Positions 1 through 6,447 are shown, counted from the stretch's first letter. The stretch is 6,447 nucleotides of DNA from JBAZAX01 sp964568625 (GCA_964568625.1 CAZMQG010000032.1:1-6447); one strand, 5' to 3'. Notes: generated by a model from the letters alone, not told the origin. Program-made: numbers and translations.

Positions 1-77
1 GAAGAATATGGCTTATCTATCACAAATTAATAGTTATCGAGTTAGCGTTAAATTAAAACAAGCATTTGCATTTTGCT
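1..77. other. Edge flank, no gene assigned
   Basis: No gene can be assigned here. All three plus-strand frames are open from the window edge, with stops at 28-30, 54-56 and 77-79, so this could be the 3' end of a gene convergent with ndk that shares the terminator at 78-113. The frame stopping at 77-79 ends directly against the terminator, a common layout, but its 25 residues are too few to recognise. The minus strand has only a very short open frame. Confidence 0.3.
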
Positions 78-113
78 AAAAAAAAGAGCTCGATATGAAA
101 TCGAGCTCTTTTT
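78..113. terminator. Bidirectional intrinsic terminator after ndk
   Basis: GAGCTCGAT (86-94) pairs perfectly with ATCGAGCTC (100-108) around a five-base loop, and the stem extends through A81-85 with T109-113. Read on the minus strand, the stem is followed by eight U residues (A78-85), about 23 bases after the ndk stop codon, so it is a strong Rho-independent terminator for ndk. Read on the plus strand it is followed by five T residues, so it could also end a convergent gene entering from the left edge. Confidence 0.88.
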
Positions 114-135
114 AATTCTGATATTCGAGAGTGAA

Positions 136-546
136 TTACTTCAATTCAGGAAAGAAGAGAGCCAATTCAACTTTAGCGGTTTCTGGTGCATCAGAACCAT
201 GAGTTGCGTTGCTACCAACATTTTTGCCGTAAAGCTTACGTAAAGTGTTAGCCTCTGCCTTTTCTGGATTTGTTGCTCCCATCAAATCACGCCATGCTTT
301 AATTGCGTTCTCTTTTTCAAGTGCCATGACTACAACTGGACCTGATGTCATGAATTCTACTAATTCAGGGAAGAATGGTTTAGTGTTGTGTACAGCATAA
401 AATTCTGCAGCTTGTGTTTTGGTAACATTGATTTTCTTCATCCCAAGAATATTAAAACCTTCTTGTTCTATTCTTGTTATTATATTACCTACATGCTTTG
501 CTTTGACTGCATCAGGTTTGATTATTGCAAACGTTCTTTCTATCAT
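136..546 (-). CDS. ndk: Nucleoside diphosphate kinase
   Basis: This cytosolic enzyme moves the gamma phosphate from ATP to other (d)NDPs by a phospho-histidine ping-pong mechanism and keeps NTP and dNTP pools balanced. The 136-residue product shows the family pattern throughout: TFAIIKPDAV at residues 5-14, HNTKPFFPELVEFMTSGPVVVMALE at 53-77, LMGATNPEKA at 88-97, TLR with the phosphate-contacting Arg103, and the signature NATHGSD at 113-119, where His116 is the catalytic histidine. The common RPFF is KPFF here, a mild change. The protein stops shortly after the last conserved block and is slightly shorter than the roughly 143-residue E. coli enzyme. The ATG at 544-546 has AGGA (552-555) five bases upstream. 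The gene follows rpsA in the same direction across a 105-bp gap with a hairpin, so it may be partly co-transcribed with rpsA. A strong terminator ends it. Identification is secure. Confidence 0.97.
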   Translation of the reverse strand: MIERTFAIIKPDAVKAKHVGNIITRIEQEGFNILGMKKINVTKTQAAEFYAVHNTKPFFPELVEFMTSGPVVVMALEKENAIKAWRDLMGATNPEKAEANTLRKLYGKNVGSNATHGSDAPETAKVELALFFPELK

Positions 547-580
547 TATTTTCCTAAAATCTATATTTGTTATTTATTAA

Positions 581-612
581 ATTGGCCCCAGAATTTGCGT
601 TCTGAGGCCAAT
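581..612 (-). terminator. Hairpin between rpsA and ndk (weak terminator or attenuator)
   Basis: Arms 581-593 and 600-612 pair over 13 positions with one mismatch (C588 against A605) around a six-base loop, starting about 40 bases after the rpsA stop. On the minus strand the stem is followed by TTTAATAAAT rather than a clean U run, so termination should be incomplete. It probably ends part of the rpsA transcription or protects its 3' end while letting some polymerase reach ndk. A perfect TTGACA hexamer on the minus strand (638-643) lies just upstream, but the possible -10 boxes (TTTAAT or TAATAT) sit 19-21 bases away, so a separate ndk promoter is only a possibility. Confidence 0.55.
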
Positions 613-651
613 ATTAAATCACACTGTTATATTAAATTGTCAAAAATTTAA

Positions 652-2505
652 TTACTCAGATTTATCGTCATCCGATTTCATTTTGGCCGCGTGTGCTTCC
701 AAAGCTTGTTGCAATGAAGATTTAGCCTGAGGCATGTCTTTTGTCTTAGGTGCTGATTTCTTAGCTTCGGCATAACGAGCTGCTTTTTCTGCACGTTTTG
801 CTTCTTGCATTGCTCTTTCTCGTTCAACATCAACGGCAGGTCTTTCAGATTGCTCTTTTGGTTCAATTAAAGCTCTCAAGCTCAATCCAAGCTTACGCTC
901 TTCAGGGCTGACCTTAATAACTTTAAATTTAGCCACCTGTCCGACTTTTAACACGTCTTCCACTTTTGCAACTTCTTTGTCTGAAAGTTCTGAAATGTGG
1001 ACGAGCCCTTCAATTCCACTTTCTAGTTTAATGAAAGCTCCAAAACTTGTGATTTTAGAAACTGTGCCTTCAATTATACTATTAGTTGGATAAGCTACCG
1101 CAACGGTTGTCCATGGATCGTTTTCAAGTTGCTTGATACCCAAGGAAACCTTGCGGTTATCTACATCTATCGAAAGGATAACAGCTTCTACGACATCGCC
1201 TTTTTTATACTTATCGCCTGGATGTGCGATGTGCTCTGTCCAAGAAATGTCGGATATATGTACAAGTCCGTCAACACCTTCGAGCAATTGTACAAATAAT
1301 CCAAAGTCTGTGATGTTTGTAATCTTACCGGAGATTTTCTCACCGGCTTTGAATTTTTCAGCAACTGTTTTCCAAGGATCATCTGAAAGTTTCTTGATAC
1401 TAAGAGACATTCTGCGATTTTCTTTATCAAGAGCTACTACGACGGCCTCAATTTCTTGTCCTACGCTAAAGTGCTTGGAAAGATTATTGATTCGTTCGAT
1501 CCATGAAATCTCTGAAATATGGATAAGTCCTTCGACACCTTTTTCAACTTCAACAAATAGACCGTAGTCTGTGATGCTGGAAATTTTGCCTTTGACTTTT
1601 GTTTCAGATGGATATTTTTTATCGATATTTTCCCATGGATTTGGAGTAAGTTGTTTCATTCCAAGTGAAATTTTTTCATGTTGCTTATCGAATGAAATTA
1701 CTTTTACTGTAATTGTGTCTCCAATTCTTACAAGTTCACTTGGATGACCAATTCTTCCCCAGGACATATCGGTTATATGTAATAATCCGTCAATTCCACC
1801 TACGTCTACGAATACACCATAACTTGTGATGTTTTTAACAACACCTTGAATAATTTGGTTCTCTTGTATTGTTTCAAGTGCTTTTTTCTTATCTTCAGAT
1901 CTTTGTTCTTCAATGAATCTGCGACGAGAGAGAATGACGTTACCGCGTTTTTTGTTCACTTTTAATATTTTGCAAGTAACGTCCTGACCAACAAATTGGT
2001 CAAAATCTGCTACGCGTTGTACGTCTACCTGTGAACCTGGAAGGAATGCTGGAATTCCTATATCAACATTAAGACCACCTTTGACTTTATGTGTGACCAC
2101 ACCTGTAACCGGTTGATCCTGTTCTGCCAATTCTGCAATCTTGTCCCAGGCTTTTAGAGCCTTGGCTTTTTGATAAGATAAAATTATGTAGCCGTTTTCA
2201 TCTTCCAAACGGTCAAGCATAACCTCGATTTCATCGCCGGTATTGAATCGTTTTAATTCATAATCGGAGAATTCATAATTTGGAATAAATCCATCGGATT
2301 TGTAATCAATACTTACAAGTACTTGGCTTGCGTCTTTGCTTACAACTTTTCCTGATACAACTTTCCCGACTCTAAATTTTACAGCAAAGTCTTCATAGAC
2401 TGCTGCAAGTTCTTTATTTAGAGTCTCATCCATTTGCAAGTCTTCATCAACAACGTTTGCACGTAGAAGTTCTGCAAATTTGCTTATGTTTTTGTCCTTA
2501 AGCAT
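652..2505 (-). CDS. rpsA: 30S ribosomal protein S1
   Basis: S1 is the large RNA-binding protein of the 30S subunit; it captures and unfolds mRNA leaders for initiation. Numbering from the upstream TTG, six S1 (OB-fold) repeats lie at about residues 46-115, 131-196, 217-287, 303-374, 389-461 and 477-547. Repeats 1 and 2 are the divergent ribosome-binding pair, as in E. coli. Repeats 3-6 carry the clear GxFV...GL(V/I/L)HI(S/T) pattern, for example YGVFVDVGGIDGLLHIT. A charged Ala/Lys/Glu/Arg-rich tail (about 549-618) follows, ending DDDKSE. Two starts are possible: TTG (2506-2508) or the next codon ATG (2503-2505). AGGA at 2513-2516 stands seven bases from the ATG and only four from the TTG, so I choose ATG, giving 617 residues. 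The gene has its own leader after a terminator, and ndk follows. The length and six repeats match classical long S1, so the gene call is secure. Confidence 0.97.
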   Translation of the reverse strand: MLKDKNISKFAELLRANVVDEDLQMDETLNKELAAVYEDFAVKFRVGKVVSGKVVSKDASQVLVSIDYKSDGFIPNYEFSDYELKRFNTGDEIEVMLDRLEDENGYIILSYQKAKALKAWDKIAELAEQDQPVTGVVTHKVKGGLNVDIGIPAFLPGSQVDVQRVADFDQFVGQDVTCKILKVNKKRGNVILSRRRFIEEQRSEDKKKALETIQENQIIQGVVKNITSYGVFVDVGGIDGLLHITDMSWGRIGHPSELVRIGDTITVKVISFDKQHEKISLGMKQLTPNPWENIDKKYPSETKVKGKISSITDYGLFVEVEKGVEGLIHISEISWIERINNLSKHFSVGQEIEAVVVALDKENRRMSLSIKKLSDDPWKTVAEKFKAGEKISGKITNITDFGLFVQLLEGVDGLVHISDISWTEHIAHPGDKYKKGDVVEAVILSIDVDNRKVSLGIKQLENDPWTTVAVAYPTNSIIEGTVSKITSFGAFIKLESGIEGLVHISELSDKEVAKVEDVLKVGQVAKFKVIKVSPEERKLGLSLRALIEPKEQSERPAVDVERERAMQEAKRAEKAARYAEAKKSAPKTKDMPQAKSSLQQALEAHAAKMKSDDDKSE

Positions 2506-2521
2506 CAATCAATCCTACCGT

Positions 2522-2593
2522 TTTGATAGAGGCTGGCAATTTTTTACCTAGCACCAGTTCGGTCTTAATCGCCTTAAAAAACCGTCTATCAAA
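2522..2593 (-). promoter_or_regulatory. Nested inverted repeats in the rpsA leader
   Basis: TTTGATAGA (2522-2530) is the exact complement of TCTATCAAA (2585-2593). Inside them TTTTTTA (2540-2546) pairs with TAAAAAA (2575-2581). A small bulged stem can form between GGTCT (2561-area) and AGCACC (2551-area) in the centre. On the minus strand this would be a long imperfect stem ending about 16 bases before the rpsA start codon, close to the ribosome binding site. E. coli S1 is known to repress its own mRNA through a folded leader, so a similar role is a reasonable guess, but I do not recognise this as a described family. If the candidate promoter at 2593-2620 is the real one, the outer arm is only partly transcribed. 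Confidence 0.4.
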
Positions 2594-2620
2594 TTGTGTT
2601 AAAAGGGTTAAACATGTAAA
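2593..2620 (-). promoter_or_regulatory. Candidate rpsA promoter
   Basis: On the minus strand TTTACA (2615-2620) is followed after 16 bases by CACAAT (2593-2598). The -35 box is identical to that of the better 16S promoter at 5050-5077 and the spacing is the same. The -10 box matches TATAAT at only four of six positions. Transcription would start near 2586. It lies directly after the terminator at 2623-2649, where a new promoter is needed. I see no better alternative, but the match is modest. Confidence 0.35.
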
Positions 2621-2622
2621 AC

Positions 2623-2649
2623 AAAAAAACCAGTGGTATACACCACCAG
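2623..2649 (-). terminator. Intrinsic terminator after the PilN-like gene
   Basis: On the minus strand CTGGTGGT (2642-2649) folds back on ACCACTGG (2630-2637) over a four-base loop, giving eight RNA pairs of which two are G-U, and is followed at once by seven U residues (A2623-2629). It begins about 32 bases after the stop codon of the upstream gene. It separates the kinase/pilus-protein unit from rpsA. Confidence 0.8.
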
Positions 2650-2680
2650 CATATTCAGATGCTATCAGAAAAAACGTGTT

Positions 2681-3733
2681 CTAGCAAATATATTTTAGCT
2701 CTCCGACGGCCTTAAATTGATATTTGGGGTATGAATTTTTTAGGTTGCTTTTTATAGATTTACTTTTGCTTAAATATTTAATTTTTTTTACATATAAAAT
2801 ATCAATTTTTTTGAATAAAACTGTGTTTTCGGCCAGTTGATTTATAAAATGGTTTGCAGATTGTATGGTTTTTACCTGACCCTCAAGTTCTATGCAACAA
2901 AGTTTTTTCTTTTTGAGCTTAATTTTTTGCTGAATCTTTGGGCTGACGCCTGGTTTTTGATAGAAATTGAGATTTGTTAGATACGCTGTTGTAGGTATCT
3001 TGGATACTATTTCTATAATATGATGAAATGGATTTTGGGTTTTTGTGTAAGAATCCTCAAGTTTTGAGAGCGAATTTTTGATTTGAGTGTTAGTTGCTTT
3101 TGTTTGTGCAAAATTTTTAACTTGCTCATTTAATTTGTTTGTACTGTGTTGTAGTTTTGTTATTTGATTTCTTAGATATTTAACTCTCACGCTATTATTA
3201 TAGCTAACGTTTTTAAATCCAATCGCTAGCGCAATTAGGCACATTAACCAGCTGATTAGCCAGGTGTACGGGGACTTAATATGATTATTTCCAAGATGAT
3301 CAAGCAGGTTATGATTTTTGGTGGTTACTGGTAATAGATTTTTTTTTGCATCAAAAAATGGAGCGTCTACTATGCTTAAAATTTTCACTTTTGCATTGCT
3401 TATGCATAACGATGCTTGAAAAATTGCCAAAACCTTGATTGGGTCGTGGCGATTAGCTAAATCCGGAATGCTTACGAGGGTTTTGGGATAGTGTAATTTT
3501 TGAGCGTCTAAAAACCTTGATATGTTTGATTGAATCAAGCTTGGCTTGTATATCACACCATTTCGGAAACATGTTTGCTCGATATTTGTGTTTGATACAT
3601 TAATTATATATATACTACTGGAGAAGTGCTTTTTTTTTGCATGAGCTAAAGTTAATTGTGTTTCGGTTAATTCAATCAAAAACAACGAGTTTGAAAGTAG
3701 CTTTGTATTGAAAATGTTAAGTGTTTTTTTCAT
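2681..3733 (-). CDS. GspL-like / PilM-PilN-like pilus or secretion assembly protein
   Basis: This is a probable inner-membrane platform protein of a type IV pilus, competence pseudopilus or type II secretion machine. The 350 residues fall into four parts. Residues 15-125 resemble the start of a PilM/GspL actin-like domain (LFLIELTETQLTLAHAKKK, then FRNGVIYKPSLIQSNISRFL and TLVSIPDL). A single hydrophobic segment lies at about 155-173. A coiled-coil-like Lys/Asn/Gln-rich stretch covers about 183-230. The C-terminal region at 236-348 follows the PilN/GspL ferredoxin-like pattern: VSKIPTTAYLTNLNF, then IELEGQVKTIQSANHFINQL, then a last strand YQFKAVGEL. That order, cytoplasmic fold, one membrane span, coiled coil, outer domain, is the GspL plan, but the cytoplasmic part is only about 150 residues against over 200 in GspL. 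No clear Shine-Dalgarno precedes the ATG, and the kinase gene ends 17 bases upstream, so translation may be coupled. Assignment rests on pattern, not alignment. Confidence 0.62.
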   Translation of the reverse strand: MKKTLNIFNTKLLSNSLFLIELTETQLTLAHAKKKHFSSSIYIINVSNTNIEQTCFRNGVIYKPSLIQSNISRFLDAQKLHYPKTLVSIPDLANRHDPIKVLAIFQASLCISNAKVKILSIVDAPFFDAKKNLLPVTTKNHNLLDHLGNNHIKSPYTWLISWLMCLIALAIGFKNVSYNNSVRVKYLRNQITKLQHSTNKLNEQVKNFAQTKATNTQIKNSLSKLEDSYTKTQNPFHHIIEIVSKIPTTAYLTNLNFYQKPGVSPKIQQKIKLKKKKLCCIELEGQVKTIQSANHFINQLAENTVLFKKIDILYVKKIKYLSKSKSIKSNLKNSYPKYQFKAVGELKYIC

Positions 3734-3750
3734 GCTTTTAAAATTCTGTT

Positions 3751-4875
3751 TTAAAAATTAAATGATTTTAACAATTCTGGATTCACAAGATTCGATTTTT
3801 GAAGTAATTGATCATAGGTTAGTAACCCTGTTTTTGCGCCTACGTATCCAAGCACTGATGCGCTATTTACTATTCCATGTTTAAGAGCCGTTCTTATATC
3901 ATGTTTGTGCATTAAGCTTGCAACGAAGCATGATCCAAAGGAATCACCAGCTCCAACAGTGTTTGTTATTTTTACTTTCATGCTTGGGTGAAATAATATA
4001 CCATCTTTATTTGCTGCATAAACTCCATTTGCGCCGTTTGTTACGACGACTACTTTAGGGCCCATATCAAGCGTTGCTTTGAAGAAATTATGTAGACTAA
4101 AGTAAGTGTTTTCGTAGCTTATAGGCGTGTTTAAGAGATAGGCTTGATCGTTTTGAATTTCACTGGAGCGACATATTTGGTCTGGTCCTGAGCATTCAAA
4201 TACTTCTTTGTAGTATTTATCATTTTGCATTAATGCAAACATGAAAATTTGTGCCTCGTGTTTGTTGAGAATTAATATATCAATGAATTTAAGTGACTCT
4301 TTAAGCTTTTGTGTGCCTTTTTCAAGTTGGCTTGAGCCCGGATTTATGGCAACAGGTACATTGTGTTTTTTTGCAAATGATACGATTGATGGGAGTATTT
4401 GGGCTGAGTCATTACTGAGAGATGTTATGTAAAGCTGGTCACATTCTTTTATTGCATTAAATGGGAGTTTGTCCAATTCTAGATAGCTATTTGCACCGCG
4501 ATACGCAAAGATGGTATAGTCTCCTTCAATTGAATTTACGATAAATGAAGTTCCTGTTTGGTATTTTGTGCTTTGTATGATTAGTTCTGTATTGATGTTT
4601 TCTTCTGTTAGTTTATCTAGGATTGTTTTTCCTGCTTCATCATTTCCAATATTGCAAAAACAGCTTGTGGTCATGCCTAATCGCTTGAAAGATGCGGCTG
4701 AGTTTGTAGCGCCTCCGCCAGTTTCATGGGTTATATTGTCCACTTCTATTTTCTCTCCAGAGCCGAATAGCATGTAGTTTGAGTGAAAATTTTTCTTGGT
4801 AATACTCATGATATCTGTTCCATTATAATGAATAAAAATGTCTTGAGTGGCACCCCCAATGGTTAAAACTTTCAT
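3751..4875 (-). CDS. PfkB/ribokinase-family carbohydrate or nucleoside kinase
   Basis: This is a cytosolic ATP-dependent kinase of the ribokinase (PfkB) fold that phosphorylates a sugar or nucleoside hydroxyl; the substrate cannot be read from the sequence. The family marks are present in order in 374 residues: start MKVLTIGGATQDIF; the sugar-binding motif ETGGGATNSAASFKRLG (51-67); the metal-linked NxxE as NKHE (204-207); VVVVTNGANGVYA (275-287); and the nucleotide/anion-hole motif NTVGAGDSF (305-313) with catalytic base Asp311. Two things are unusual. The motif's usual leading Asp (DTxGAGD) is Asn305. About 72 residues separate the NxxE Glu from the Thr of the TNG motif, roughly 40 more than I recall for E. 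coli ribokinase. The ATG at 4873-4875 has a good AAGGAG (4882-4887) five bases after which six bases lead to the start codon. The gene heads a two-gene unit with the PilN-like gene and lies divergent to the 16S. Confidence 0.9.
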   Translation of the reverse strand: MKVLTIGGATQDIFIHYNGTDIMSITKKNFHSNYMLFGSGEKIEVDNITHETGGGATNSAASFKRLGMTTSCFCNIGNDEAGKTILDKLTEENINTELIIQSTKYQTGTSFIVNSIEGDYTIFAYRGANSYLELDKLPFNAIKECDQLYITSLSNDSAQILPSIVSFAKKHNVPVAINPGSSQLEKGTQKLKESLKFIDILILNKHEAQIFMFALMQNDKYYKEVFECSGPDQICRSSEIQNDQAYLLNTPISYENTYFSLHNFFKATLDMGPKVVVVTNGANGVYAANKDGILFHPSMKVKITNTVGAGDSFGSCFVASLMHKHDIRTALKHGIVNSASVLGYVGAKTGLLTYDQLLQKSNLVNPELLKSFNF

Positions 4876-4917
4876 TCAGAGCTCCTTTTAGTTTGAATTG
4901 GTATTTTTTATGTAAAT

Positions 4918-4947
4918 TTTTTAGCACGTTTTAACTTTGAAAATCAA
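4918..4947 (-). promoter_or_regulatory. Weak candidate promoter for the kinase gene
   Basis: On the minus strand TTGATT (4942-4947) and TAAAAA (4918-4923) are separated by 18 bases, each matching four of six consensus positions, and would start transcription about 35 bases before the kinase ATG. The region is so AT-rich that chance matches of this quality are expected. Confidence 0.25.
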
Positions 4948-4989
4948 GAAAAATAAAACTAATGTGAAAAAGCGCCACCTTTATAAGCA

Positions 4990-5017
4990 TTGATTGAATC
5001 GATGTTTGCGATATATT
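4990..5017 (+). promoter_or_regulatory. Candidate upstream 16S promoter (P1)
   Basis: TTGATT (4990-4995) and TATATT (5012-5017) are separated by 16 bases. The -10 matches five of six and the -35 four of six consensus positions. It sits 60 bases before the stronger promoter P2, matching the tandem P1/P2 layout common for rRNA operons. Confidence 0.42.
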
Positions 5018-5049
5018 GATAAAAAAGATTAAATATTTACGAAAAAAAC

Positions 5050-5077
5050 TTTACATTGTGCCAGAATTGTTTATAAT
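5050..5077 (+). promoter_or_regulatory. Main candidate 16S rRNA promoter (P2)
   Basis: TTTACA (5050-5055) and a perfect TATAAT (5072-5077) are separated by 16 bases, with an A/T-rich run (about 5019-5049) just upstream that could act as an UP element. Transcription would start near 5084-5086, giving a leader of about 400 nt before the mature 16S end. This is the best sigma70-type promoter in the window. Confidence 0.72.
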
Positions 5078-5152
5078 TTGTTTCGTAATGTAAGTTGAAA
5101 TTTTCGAAGTAACAAATTCAAGCTTGAAATAAAAACGGCAAGAAAAAAGAAA

Positions 5153-5382
5153 CAAAAAAGACGAAAAAAAGTTTAAAAAAAGCTTGAAAAAAATAAAGAA
5201 GCTAGTAAACTTGTATCACTAAGTTGAAATAAACAAAAGACGGTGCTGAAAGCAGCTGCGGGACGAGCAAAAAAGACGAAAAAAAGTTTAAAAAAAGCTT
5301 GAAAAAAATAAAGAAGCTAGTAAACTTGTAAGCACTAAGTTGAAATAAGTGAGCGCAACATAAAAAGGTTGTGCGGGATGAG
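5153..5382 (+). repeat. Two tandem 115-bp units in the rRNA leader
   Basis: The unit at 5153-5267 is followed directly by a second at 5268-5382. The first 63 bases (5153-5215 and 5268-5330) are identical. A one-base indel follows, then 16 identical bases ending TTGAAATAA (5217-5232 and 5333-5348), a diverged section of 23-24 bases, and a shared TGCGGGAYGAG tail that restores the 115-base period. The diverged section can fold in both copies by different sequence: GCTG/CAGC (5245-5248 with 5253-5256) in the first, and a seven-pair stem (5353-5359 with 5368-5374, one G-U) in the second. Each unit carries A-tracts at 10-12 base spacing, at 5154-5159, 5164-5170, 5175-5181 and 5187-5193 in the first copy. 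Confidence 0.92.
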
Positions 5383-5396
5383 TAGAGAATAAAATT

Positions 5397-5409
5397 TGTA
5401 TCTTTGAAA
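5397..5409 (+). promoter_or_regulatory. boxA-like rRNA antitermination site
   Basis: TGTATCTTTGAAA resembles the bacterial rRNA boxA (about TGYTCTTTGAAAA), which binds NusB and ribosomal protein S10 to build the antitermination complex. It lies about 73 bases before the 16S start and after the tandem repeats, the usual position. The core TCTTTGAAA (5401-5409) fits well and the flanking bases less so. Confidence 0.58.
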
Positions 5410-5434
5410 TTTATGAATGTAGAACAGTAATTAT

Positions 5435-5457
5435 TTAGGTAATTAAAAATTACCTGA
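5435..5457 (+). other. Short hairpin just before the 16S
   Basis: AGGTAAT (5437-5443) pairs perfectly with ATTACCT (5449-5455) around a five-base loop, and two more pairs (one U-G) extend it. It lies 25 bases before the mature 16S end. It has no U run, so it is more likely a leader-folding or processing element than a terminator. Confidence 0.5.
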
Positions 5458-5481
5458 GTTTGAAGGATCCTTTTAAATTTA

Positions 5482-6447
<966 letters not shown>

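Larger units (their letters stand above)
5085..5481 (+). other. Long 16S rRNA leader, purine-rich
   Basis: This stretch between the promoter and the 16S holds no credible protein gene. The RNA-like strand is strongly A- and G-rich and poor in C, especially at 5140-5350. It contains two tandem 115-bp units (5153-5382), a boxA-like site (5397-5409) and a hairpin near the processing point (5435-5457). Elements resembling parts of the repeat also occur upstream (AAGTTGAAAT at 5092-5101 and AAGCTTGAAA at 5120-5129). The leader normally pairs with the 16S trailer for RNase III cutting, but the trailer lies outside the window. Confidence 0.6.

Noticed and set aside
388..651. An 87-codon plus-strand frame over the ndk 5' half and the spacer
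   Set aside because: It is antisense to the conserved ndk N-terminus and is rich in Cys, Tyr and Phe, typical of a shadow frame in AT-rich DNA.
1188..1430. An alternative minus-strand frame inside rpsA
   Set aside because: It overlaps a proven S1 frame completely and shows no family pattern.
1133..1567. A 144-codon open frame on the plus strand inside rpsA
   Set aside because: It is antisense to two well-conserved S1 repeats, its Ser/Thr-rich product follows the repeat periodicity of rpsA, and no ribosome binding site supports it.
2506..2508. TTG as the rpsA start codon
   Set aside because: The adjacent ATG (2503-2505) has a better seven-base spacing from AGGA, against four bases for TTG.
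5117..5128. 12-bp palindrome TTCAAGCTTGAA as an operator
   Set aside because: It lies in the transcribed leader, its halves recur in the A-rich repeats, and nothing else supports a binding site.
5153..5382. CRISPR array or mobile-element terminal repeats
   Set aside because: There are only two adjacent 115-bp copies with no spacers, no transposase and no inverted ends, and the position inside an rRNA leader explains them better.

Overview
This is an AT-rich bacterial window holding four protein genes, all on the minus strand, and the 5' two thirds of a 16S rRNA gene on the plus strand. The 16S carries the standard bacterial 27F, EUB338, 515F, 806R and 926R sites. Its overall look, the low G+C and a reduced type IV pilus/type II secretion assembly protein would suit a lineage such as Candidatus Dependentiae (TM6). 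That placement is an inference from general resemblance and no alignment was made.

Layout, left to right. Positions 1-77 are flanking sequence with no gene I can assign. A strong bidirectional terminator (78-113) closes ndk, nucleoside diphosphate kinase (136-546, minus). A 13-bp hairpin (581-612) lies between ndk and the upstream rpsA, ribosomal protein S1 with six S1 repeats (652-2505, minus). The rpsA leader (about 2506-2620) contains nested inverted repeats and a possible promoter. An intrinsic terminator (2623-2649) ends the preceding transcription unit. That unit has a PfkB-family kinase gene (3751-4875, minus) followed after 17 bases by a GspL-like or PilM/PilN-like membrane protein gene (2681-3733, minus).

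The 606 bases between the kinase start and the 16S start contain no credible gene. They are a divergent control region: a weak candidate promoter for the kinase, two candidate sigma70-type promoters facing the 16S (4990-5017 and 5050-5077), and a transcribed leader of about 400 nt. The leader holds two tandem 115-bp units with phased A-tracts, a boxA-like antitermination site (5397-5409) and a short hairpin just before the mature 16S end.

Most of the content is growth machinery: rRNA, S1 for translation initiation and Ndk for NTP balance. The kinase/pilus-protein pair is a separate unit of unclear purpose. I see no CRISPR array, insertion sequence, toxin-antitoxin module or defence system. 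The least ordinary parts are the repeated, A-tract-phased rRNA leader and the GspL-like protein with a shortened cytoplasmic half. Neither amounts to a demonstrated new system.
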